Below, piece by piece: positions 1 to 6,988 of a stretch of DNA of 64,000 nucleotides; within the stretch, counting starts at the first letter, position 1, and each line of letters begins with the position of its first letter. Source of the stretch: JACRLW01 sp046349595 (GTDB lineage Bacteria; Planctomycetota; UBA1135; UBA2386). The stretch covers positions 1,922,001 to 1,986,000 of the forward strand of contig JAXMCA010000002.1 in NCBI GenBank assembly GCA_046349595.1. Reading direction: 5' to 3'. The translations under genes were made by a program, and so were the position numbers. Below the pieces are notes generated by a model. That model ran no database searches and was not told where the DNA came from. It saw only the letters and a list, made by a program, of their open reading frames with translations.

Positions 1-1873
1 GCGCATCCGCCTCGGCCAGCTCGCCGACGACGAACGCGTGGCCATGGCGCAGATCGCGGCCCTCGATGCCGGGATCGCCCGCGCGGCCGAGACGGAGCTC
101 GCGCCGATCCTCACTGCTCAGGAGACGGCACGCATCGCGCTCGCGGAGGTCGCGCCCATGCCGGTGGATGCCGATGCTCCGGCGATCCTCGGCTGGCACT
201 CGCAGATCGAGAGCACTGCCGACGTCGTGAAGTGGGTGCAGGTCGACCTCGGTTCGTCGCAGGCGATCGACGGTGTCGTGCTGGTGCCCTGTCACGAGGT
301 CTACGGGCGTTGCAAGGGCCCGGGCTTCGGCTTCCCGTTGCGCTACCGGGTGGAGATCGCGGAGGTCGCGGACTTCACCGACAGCACCACGCTGATCGAT
401 CGCACCGCGGTCGACGAGCCGACACCCGGTGACGAGCCGCTGTGGATCGACGCGGGACGGCGCAGTGCGCGCTTCGTGCGCGTCACCGCGACCCGGCTGT
501 GGGAGCGCACGGCGGACTACGCCTTCGCGCTCGCCGAACTCGGCGTGTTCGATGCGGAAGGGCGCGACCTCGCGCGCGGTGCTGCGGTGACTGCGCTGGA
601 CTCGATCGAGATGGTGCCGCGCTGGAGCCGGAACGATCTCACCGACGGACGTTCGAGCCGTGCCGTGCTGGACGGTCGGTGGGGTGCGGTGCTCGCTCGT
701 GCTCGCGCCAGCACGCGCGTCGCGGCGCTGGCGGCAGAGACCGCTGCGATCCTGCGACGTCACACCTCCGAGGCCGATCGAAGGGAGCGTGCACGACTCG
801 ATGCCCGGCTCGCCGCGATCGCGGTCGAGCGCGCGGGCCTGCAGTCGCTGAAGGTCTACGCCGCCGCGACCGACTTCGCGCCGATCGGCACCTTCGCGCC
901 GCCGCACGCGATCCGCAGCATCGCGGTGCTGAAGCGCGGCGACGTGCGTCAAGCCGGTGAGGTCGTCGGTCCGGGCTCGCTGTCGATGCTGCCCGCGCTC
1001 GAGCATCACTTCGAGGGTCTGCGCGCGAACGACGAGGGTGCACGTCGTCTCGCTCTCGCGCACTGGGTCACCGATCGCGACAACCCGCTGACCTGGCGCA
1101 GCATCGTGAACCGCGTCTGGCAGTTCCACTTCGGTCGCGGACTGGTCGACACGCCGAACGACTTCGGGCGGCTCGGTTCCCCGCCCTCGCATCCCGAACT
1201 CCTCGATCGGCTCGCCGCGGCCTTCCGCGACTCCGGTGGCTCGCTGAAGGCGTTGCACCGCGCGATCCTGCTGAGTGAAACCTGGCAGCAGGTGGTCGAC
1301 GGGGATGCGGAGTCGGCTCGCCTCGATGCGGGCAACCGCCTGCTCGCGCATCAGAATCGCCGTCGTCTCGACGCCGAGTGCTTCCGCGATCTCGTGCTGA
1401 GTGTGTCTGGGCGTCTCGACCCGTCGCTCGGCGGTCCGCCCGAGCAGCAGTTCCGCTTCGAGGACGATCACTCGCCGCGCTACCTGTACTCCGACTTCGA
1501 CGTCGACCAGGGTCGGCGTCGATCGCTGTATCGCATGCTGGTGCGCAGCGTCCCCGACCCCTTCTTCGAGGCGCTCGACTGCGCGGATCCCTCGCAGCTC
1601 ACGCCGCAGCGGATCGAGACCCTGACGGCGCCGCATGCGCTCGCGATCTGGAACGATCGCTTCGTGCTGCGGCATTGCGAGCATCTCGCGCAGCGCGTGC
1701 AGGGCGAGAGCGTCGACCTGCGCAACGCGGTGGCACGCGCCTTCGCGCTGGCGTTGTCGCGCCGTCCGAGCGATGGCGAACTCGACGCGCTGTGCGCACA
1801 CGCGAGCGCCCACGGACTGCCGAGCGCCTGTCGCGTGATCCTCAACCTCGACGAGACGCATTTCGTGGACTGA
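1..1873 (+). CDS. DUF1549/DUF1553 planctomycete protein with discoidin-like insert (5' truncated by window)
   Basis: The reading frame is open from the first bases of the window, so the N-terminus (where the family carries a planctomycete cytochrome c domain and DUF1549) lies outside. The visible part starts with a short helical stretch, then an F5/8 type C (discoidin)-like beta-sandwich at about residues 50-190 of this fragment (HSQIES, VDLGSSQAIDGVVLVP, RFVRVTATRLW), then DUF1553, seen from HWVTDRDNPLTWRSIVNRVW and PPSHPELLDRLA. The family is a planctomycete-specific exported protein of unknown biochemical role, thought to be linked to polysaccharide use. Its stop overlaps the start of the next gene (TGATG), so the two are translationally coupled. 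The same gene order recurs at 39815-44196. Confidence 0.85.
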   Translation, partial: RIRLGQLADDERVAMAQIAALDAGIARAAETELAPILTAQETARIALAEVAPMPVDADAPAILGWHSQIESTADVVKWVQVDLGSSQAIDGVVLVPCHEVYGRCKGPGFGFPLRYRVEIAEVADFTDSTTLIDRTAVDEPTPGDEPLWIDAGRRSARFVRVTATRLWERTADYAFALAELGVFDAEGRDLARGAAVTALDSIEMVPRWSRNDLTDGRSSRAVLDGRWGAVLARARASTRVAALAAETAAILRRHTSEADRRERARLDARLAAIAVERAGLQSLKVYAAATDFAPIGTFAPPHAIRSIAVLKRGDVRQAGEVVGPGSLSMLPALEHHFEGLRANDEGARRLALAHWVTDRDNPLTWRSIVNRVWQFHFGRGLVDTPNDFGRLGSPPSHPELLDRLAAAFRDSGGSLKALHRAILLSETWQQVVDGDAESARLDAGNRLLAHQNRRRLDAECFRDLVLSVSGRLDPSLGGPPEQQFRFEDDHSPRYLYSDFDVDQGRRRSLYRMLVRSVPDPFFEALDCADPSQLTPQRIETLTAPHALAIWNDRFVLRHCEHLAQRVQGESVDLRNAVARAFALALSRRPSDGELDALCAHASAHGLPSACRVILNLDETHFVD

Positions 1874-3258
1874 TGATCGACCGCAGACAATTCCTTCAGC
1901 GCTGCGGCGGCGGACTCGGCGGCATCGCGCTGCAGTCGATGCTCCTGCGGGAGCGTCGCGTGCTCCACCATGCGCCGCGCGCGACGCGCGTGGTGCAGTT
2001 GTTCATGTCGGGTGCGGCGAGCCAGGTCGACACCTTCGACCACAAGCCCGAGCTCGAGCGGCGCCACGGCCGACCCTTCGACGTCGGGCAGAAGGTCGAG
2101 CTGTTCCAGAGTTCGCCGGGGACCTGGATGCGCAGTCCGTGGCGCTTCCGTCCGCGCGGCGAATGCGGCAAGCAGGTCAGCGATCTGGTGCCGCACATCG
2201 CGCAGTGCGTCGACGACATCGCCTTCGTCCACTCGATGACGTCCCGGTCGAACGTGCACGGACCGGCGACCTTCCTGCAGGCGACCGGCTTCGTGCAGCC
2301 GGGCTTCCCGTCGATGGGGGCGTGGATCGCCTACGGGCTCGGTGCCGCCTGCGACGATCTGCCGACCTTCGTCGTGCTCCCCGATGCGCGCGGATTCGGG
2401 CCGGGCGGTCCGGGCAACTGGTCGGCGGGATTCCTGCCGGCGGCGAACCAGGGGACGGTGATCCGGCCCGGACGCGCGGAAGCGATCCACGACCTGTTCG
2501 CGCCCTCCGGCTTCGCCTGGCTCGACGACGGCGCCGAGCGCGACGCGCGGGCGCTGCTGCGGACTCAGAACGAGGCGCACGCCGCGCGGCATCCGGGTGA
2601 CGATCGGCTCGATGCGCGCATCCGCGCCTACGAGATGGCGGCACGTCTGCAGGTGGCGGCGCCCGAGGTCCTCGACCTGCGCGGCGAGTCGGCGGCAACG
2701 CGCGCGCTGTACGGCATCGACGACGAGGTGACGCGCGACTTCGGCATGCGCTGTCTCCTCACCCGGCGTCTGCTCGAACGCGGCGTGCGCTTCGTGCAGG
2801 TGTGGAGCGGCGCCGACAACGGCTTCCCGCGGCGCAACTGGGACAGCCACGAGGACCTGCCGCGCGACCACGCGATGATGGCCGCGGAGATGGATCGTCC
2901 GACCGCCGCGCTGCTGATGGACCTGAAGCAGCGCGGCCTGCTCGACGACACCATCGTGCTGTGGACCACCGAGTTCGGCCGTATGCCCTGCGCGCAGGGC
3001 GGCGTGGGTCGCGACCACAACCCCTTCGGCTTCACCAACTGGCTCGCCGGCGGCGGCATCCGCGGCGGGGTGAGCTTCGGCGCCACCGACGAGTTCTCGT
3101 TCCGCGCGATCCAGCAGCCGACCGAGGTCTACGACGTGCACGCCACCGTGCTGTGGCAGCTCGGCATCGACCACGAGAAGCTCACCGTCCGCCACGACGG
3201 CATCGACCGCCGTCTCACCGACGTGAAGGGTCGCGTGTTGCGCGAGATCCTCGCCTGA
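1873..3258 (+). CDS. DUF1501 protein (sulfatase-like fold), Tat-type signal
   Basis: The 461-residue product matches DUF1501, a planctomycete-rich family related to alkaline phosphatase/sulfatase-fold proteins. The start is the ATG that overlaps the upstream stop by one base (TGATG), although the frame stays open further upstream. The N-terminus has a twin-arginine motif (DRRQFLQRCGGG) followed by a glycine/alanine-rich hydrophobic stretch, so export by Tat is likely. Family landmarks are QVDTFDHKPEL near residue 50, TTEFGRMP near 375 and the terminal VTDVKGR-like block. The partner DUF1553 protein lies directly upstream; the pair presumably acts together outside the cytoplasm. The substrate is unknown. 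Confidence 0.88.
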   Translation: MIDRRQFLQRCGGGLGGIALQSMLLRERRVLHHAPRATRVVQLFMSGAASQVDTFDHKPELERRHGRPFDVGQKVELFQSSPGTWMRSPWRFRPRGECGKQVSDLVPHIAQCVDDIAFVHSMTSRSNVHGPATFLQATGFVQPGFPSMGAWIAYGLGAACDDLPTFVVLPDARGFGPGGPGNWSAGFLPAANQGTVIRPGRAEAIHDLFAPSGFAWLDDGAERDARALLRTQNEAHAARHPGDDRLDARIRAYEMAARLQVAAPEVLDLRGESAATRALYGIDDEVTRDFGMRCLLTRRLLERGVRFVQVWSGADNGFPRRNWDSHEDLPRDHAMMAAEMDRPTAALLMDLKQRGLLDDTIVLWTTEFGRMPCAQGGVGRDHNPFGFTNWLAGGGIRGGVSFGATDEFSFRAIQQPTEVYDVHATVLWQLGIDHEKLTVRHDGIDRRLTDVKGRVLREILA

Positions 3259-3260
3259 CG

Positions 3261-3280
3261 GCGCGCCTCAGTTGGCGCGC
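3261..3280. terminator. Bidirectional stem-loop at convergent gene ends
   Basis: GCGCGCC (3261-3267) pairs with GGCGCGC (3274-3280) across a 6-nt loop that contains the stop codon of the minus-strand gene. No U tract follows on either strand. Placement between convergent genes 9 bp apart suggests a shared terminator. Confidence 0.45.
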
Positions 3281-3867
3281 ACGTCCTTGCAGTCGGCGTT
3301 GGTCATCAGGAAGGTGCCGTTGGTCTGCACGATCGACTGGCTCGCGAACACCGCGCCGACCAGGCTCGGGATCGTCGGCATGGTGATGTCGCGGCGCAGG
3401 CTGCCCTGCGTGGACACGCCATTGAAGAAGGGCACCGGGTTCGGGCCGAGGATCCAGGTGCCGAGCGAGCCGAAGGGCGTGTAGCCGGTCAGCGAGCCGC
3501 CCTGCACGAAGGTCCAGATCAGGCTGCCGCTCGGCGCGAAGACCTCCCAGGTCTCGGCGCGTCCGAAGCGCAGATTGCCCATGTCGTGCATGCGCGGCAG
3601 CACGGTCGCGGCGACCACCTCGAGCGAGGTGCCGTTGCCGAAGGTGTCGATCACCTGCATCGCCAGCATCAGCGGCTGCTGCTGCGTCGCGTTGTGCAGC
3701 GCGTTGAGGTCGAGCGTCGCGCTGGTCAGCCGCACCGTCGTGCACTTGAGCTGGAACAGGTTCTGCGTGTTCTGGATGCGATCGACTTCACCACGGACGA
3801 GCTGCGTCTGCGCGGCGAGCGGGGCGAAGGTCAGGGACAGGGCGATCAGGGCGTGACGGAAGTTCAT
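3268..3867 (-). CDS. Small secreted protein with the shared C-terminal module
   Basis: The 199-residue product begins with a clear Sec signal peptide (MNFRHALIALSLTFAPLAAQ). The ATG at 3867 is preceded by a good ribosome site (GAGAGGA), so longer in-frame extensions are rejected. The body is a beta-rich domain with no catalytic motif that I recognise. The last 40 or so residues (IPSLVGAVFASQSIV, then TNADCKDV) align with the C-termini of the di-haem peroxidase at 19556-21181 and the subtilase at 28592-31333, which suggests a common sorting or anchoring module. Function unknown. Confidence 0.75.
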   Translation of the reverse strand: MNFRHALIALSLTFAPLAAQTQLVRGEVDRIQNTQNLFQLKCTTVRLTSATLDLNALHNATQQQPLMLAMQVIDTFGNGTSLEVVAATVLPRMHDMGNLRFGRAETWEVFAPSGSLIWTFVQGGSLTGYTPFGSLGTWILGPNPVPFFNGVSTQGSLRRDITMPTIPSLVGAVFASQSIVQTNGTFLMTNADCKDVRAN

Positions 3868-3895
3868 GGGTTTCCTCTCTGGGATCTCGATGGGT

Positions 3896-3911
3896 TCCGA
3901 CCTCGGTCGGA
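3896..3911. terminator. Perfect short stem-loop between two minus-strand genes
   Basis: TCCGACC and GGTCGGA form a 7-bp stem with a 2-nt loop, located 131 nt past the stop of the DUF4143 gene and 28 nt before the start of the small secreted gene. It could end the upstream transcript or lie in the leader of the downstream one. Confidence 0.3.
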
Positions 3912-4042
3912 GCCGCGCCACGCACCGCGAACCTCCGCGATCCGGACGACGACGTCGAGCCTTGGGCAAGGGTCGTGCCGCAACGCATGTCCGCGTTCGT
4001 GCCCCGATCGCGGACGTGCTGCGTCCGCATGCCGGTCGGGCC

Positions 4043-5209
4043 CTACTTCCCGGAGAACTCGTCGCAGAGCGCGACCAGCGGAACCGCCTCGACGCCGTGC
4101 GCGAGGGGAAGGCGTTCCACACCGCCATACACGACGCTGCGCTTCTCCGGACGGATGGTCTCGCACGCGAGGTGGAAGCCCTTCTCCACCCGAGGCGCGA
4201 GCCCGCGCTTGATCTCGATGGCCCAGACCGCAGGTCGGTCGGGGAGCTTCAGCAGGAGATCGATCTCTGCGCCTGCCGAGGTGCGAAAGAAGAACGCTTC
4301 CGTCCCGGTCGGTGCGGCCGCGATCAGCGACTCGATCGCGAGTCCCTCCCAGCTCCCGCCGGACACCGGGTGCGCCAGGAGTCCTTCGCCGTCGCCGATA
4401 CCGAGGAGCGCGTGCACGATGCCGCTGTCGCGCACGTAGATCTTGGGCGACTTGACCAGTCGCTTGCGGACGTTGCCGTGCCACGGGGGCAGGCGGCGCA
4501 CGAGCAGCAGGTCGACGAGCAGGTCGAGATAGGAAGCGACGGTCTTCCCATCCACCGCCAGGGCCCGTGCGAGCGCCGCGGCATTGAGGAGACCGCCCTG
4601 CTGGTGGGCGAGCATCGTCCAGAGCCGGCGCAGCGTCTCCGCAGGGATGCGCGGCCCGAGCTGGGGGATGTCGCGCTCGAGGTAGCTCCGGATGAAGTCG
4701 ACCCGCCAGCGGAAGCTCGCCGGATCCGAAGTCGCGAGAAGGCTCTCGGGGAAGCCGCCGCGCAACCAGAGTGCGTCGAGTCGGTCTCGGCCCACTTCGC
4801 TGGCATCGAGGGAGGCGAGTTCCAGGTAGCGGATCCGACCGGCGAGCGACTCACTCGATTGCCGGAGCAGCTCGATCGACGCCGAACCCAGGACGAGGAA
4901 ACGGCCGACGCCACGCCCCTCCCGTCGACCCGCGTCGATGATCCCCCGCAGGCTGCGGAACAGCTCCGGCGCGCGGTGGATCTCGTCGAGGATGACCAGC
5001 TTGTCCCGGTGCTGCGCGAGGTAGAGCTCGGGCTCGGCGAGCTTGGCCCGATCCGCGTCGGACTCGAGGTCGAGATAGACGGATGACCGCGAGCGCGCGA
5101 CGTCGAGTGCAAGCGTGGTCTTGCCCACCTGGCGCGGCCCGAGCAGCGCGACGGCCGGGACCTCGTCGAGCGCGGACAGGACGGCGGAAAGCAGTCGGCG
5201 AGGGATCAA
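4043..5209 (-). CDS. ATP-binding protein, AAA + DUF4143 type
   Basis: The product (388 residues from the TTG at 5209) has a Walker A loop (LLGPRQVGKTTLA) about 20 residues in, a Walker B-like VILDEIHRAPELF, and LVLGSAS sensor-1. The C-terminal half carries DUF4143 with the PD-(D/E)XK-like core (FFFRTSAGAEIDLLL ... WAIEIKRG). Members are widespread, often mobile or orphan ATPases of unknown function. The frame is open back through the tRNA gene, so the start must be internal. TTG 5209 gives the family-typical beginning (IPRRLLSAVL) and has CATAAT 7 nt upstream, which fits a leaderless mRNA. GTG at 5236 is the alternative. Confidence 0.82.
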   Translation of the reverse strand: MIPRRLLSAVLSALDEVPAVALLGPRQVGKTTLALDVARSRSSVYLDLESDADRAKLAEPELYLAQHRDKLVILDEIHRAPELFRSLRGIIDAGRREGRGVGRFLVLGSASIELLRQSSESLAGRIRYLELASLDASEVGRDRLDALWLRGGFPESLLATSDPASFRWRVDFIRSYLERDIPQLGPRIPAETLRRLWTMLAHQQGGLLNAAALARALAVDGKTVASYLDLLVDLLLVRRLPPWHGNVRKRLVKSPKIYVRDSGIVHALLGIGDGEGLLAHPVSGGSWEGLAIESLIAAAPTGTEAFFFRTSAGAEIDLLLKLPDRPAVWAIEIKRGLAPRVEKGFHLACETIRPEKRSVVYGGVERLPLAHGVEAVPLVALCDEFSGK

Positions 5210-5216
5210 GCATGCA

Positions 5217-5222
5217 ATTATG
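5217..5222 (-). promoter_or_regulatory. Putative -10 element CATAAT for leaderless DUF4143 gene
   Basis: CATAAT on the minus strand ends 7 nt before the TTG at 5209, in an unusually AT-rich patch (5214-5245). No Shine-Dalgarno precedes the start. Confidence 0.45.
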
Positions 5223-5286
5223 GGTCGCAACTCCACAAATGCAAGGACGGCGCCGGGAGTGCCTCGCGATCCCGATGCCGGGGTCC

Positions 5287-5304
5287 CCGGGCCGTTCAGC
5301 CCGG
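5287..5304 (-). terminator. Stem-loop just downstream of tRNA-Val
   Basis: Read on the minus strand, CCGGGC and GCCCGG form a 6-bp stem with a 6-nt loop, starting 5 nt after the encoded CCA of the tRNA. It probably defines the 3' end of the tRNA transcript. Confidence 0.4.
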
Positions 5305-5309
5305 TGAGT

Positions 5310-5386
<77 letters not shown>

Positions 5387-5505
5387 GCGGCGGCGAGAGA
5401 GTAGCGGGCAGCGGGGTCGCTGCCGAGATTCCAGGAAGCGGTGGGCGGCGCACCCTTTGCGTCGACCGCGCGGGGTGCCTCGCGCTTGCGGTCGCAGAAG
5501 GGAAC

Positions 5506-6873
5506 TCACCTCGACAGCGACCGCACCACCATTCCGCCGCTCGCCCCATCGACGATCGCCACGATCGGTTCAGGCAGCCGATCCGGCTGGCGCGGTTGCG
5601 TGCCGACGATCACCGTCGAGGTCGGGCCCGGCAGGAGCTGTTGCGCGGTGAAGCGAGCGATGCCGGTGTCGGTCTGCCAGAGCACCTTGCCGGACAGGTC
5701 GACGCGGGTCAGTGTGAGCGTGCCCTGCGGTCCGGCTGCGGAGGTCGCGACGACGAGCAGGCTGTCGGGGTCGTGCAGGAACTGCGGTTCGGAGTCGGGG
5801 GAGAGGCGGAGCAGTCCGCCGTCGAGGTACTCGCTCTCGCCGAGGGCCTGCGTGGAGACGAGGCGCTGGAACTTGCCGGAGTCGTCGGGCTCGACGGCGG
5901 CGCGCAGCAGGCGTCGTGTCTCCTTCGTCTCGGGCATCGAGGAGCCGCGGCGCACGAACTTCCCCGGTGCGTAGTCGCGAGCGCTCTCGCTGGCGGAGAG
6001 CAGACCGATCCATGCGCCGGCGTCGTCGAACCAACCGCGGGCGAGGAAGTGCTCGGGGCGCGGGGGGAGCGGCGAGGGCACGGCACCGATCAGATTCGCG
6101 GGAGCGACGCCGGACTCCTCGTGCACGCTGAGATCGTCGAGGTCGATGCGACACAGGCCGTGACCGTCGACCCACAGCGAGCGGCCGTCGCTGCCGAGGA
6201 TCTTCGCGAGGCTGAACGAGTTGGGCGGCAACTCGTGATGGACGGGGACGAGGCTCGGCTCGGCGCCGTCGAGCGGCACGAGCAGAACGCTGAGGGTGAA
6301 GCGGTCCTTGCTGCCGTCGCGATGCAGGCTCGGCACGTAGGGTTCGAGCGACTGGAGCCAGGTCGCGACGTGCATGTCGGTGCGCACGCACAGTCCGACG
6401 GGCGTGCCGGGACCGGGGACGATGCTGAACATCCTGTTCTTCAACCAGATCAGGCCGACGACGAGGAGAGCGCCGATCGTGAGGATCATCGCGAAGCGGG
6501 CGCGCAAGCTCGCGTAGCGGGAGACCCAGGCATGCGCCGGTTCACCACCCTGTGGCAACGGCGTCGCCGAGAGCCTGCCGAGTCCATCGCCGCCTGGCCG
6601 CAGGCAGATGGCGCCGGAGGATTCGTCGATCTCCGCCCGATGGCCCGGAGCCTTCTGTCGACAGACCTCCTCGGCCACGAATCGCAGGATCTCGGCGCGC
6701 CGCGCGACGGCCCACCGGTGCCGCGTGCGCCATTCTGCCTCGCTCCCCATCGAGACGATGGCGGTCACATCGCCACCGCCGAACTCCCAATGGCCGGTAA
6801 TTGCGCCCTCCGCCTCCGTGTAGGTCACCTGGCCGTCGCGGCCGCTCTGACGGATCGAAACGTTGCGCTGCAT
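5506..6873 (-). CDS. Unknown protein with one central membrane helix
   Basis: This 455-residue protein is not one I can name. The N-terminal 120 residues look cytoplasmic (WRTRHRWAVARRAEILRFVAEEV). A single hydrophobic helix lies near 127-147 (FAMILTIGALLVVGLIWL). The C-terminal 300 residues are beta-rich and resemble a propeller-like reader of stored values (DGRSLWVDGHGLCRIDLDDL, GTLTLTRVDLSGKVLWQTD). A conserved-looking block, LEPYVPSLHRDGSKDR, follows the helix. The start is the ATG at 6873, the first in frame; no clear ribosome site is visible. It lies in the same direction as the sigma fusion gene upstream, 115 nt away. Confidence 0.7.
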   Translation of the reverse strand: MQRNVSIRQSGRDGQVTYTEAEGAITGHWEFGGGDVTAIVSMGSEAEWRTRHRWAVARRAEILRFVAEEVCRQKAPGHRAEIDESSGAICLRPGGDGLGRLSATPLPQGGEPAHAWVSRYASLRARFAMILTIGALLVVGLIWLKNRMFSIVPGPGTPVGLCVRTDMHVATWLQSLEPYVPSLHRDGSKDRFTLSVLLVPLDGAEPSLVPVHHELPPNSFSLAKILGSDGRSLWVDGHGLCRIDLDDLSVHEESGVAPANLIGAVPSPLPPRPEHFLARGWFDDAGAWIGLLSASESARDYAPGKFVRRGSSMPETKETRRLLRAAVEPDDSGKFQRLVSTQALGESEYLDGGLLRLSPDSEPQFLHDPDSLLVVATSAAGPQGTLTLTRVDLSGKVLWQTDTGIARFTAQQLLPGPTSTVIVGTQPRQPDRLPEPIVAIVDGASGGMVVRSLSR

Positions 6874-6988
6874 GGGGCTTGGGAGTCGTGCATCCTCGTC
6901 ATCCGGGGACGAGGAGGGACGTTACGCCGGTCGGGGTCCGTCACGGTCGACCCTTCCCCGTCGACGGCATCCGGCGCGCGGAGGGGCC

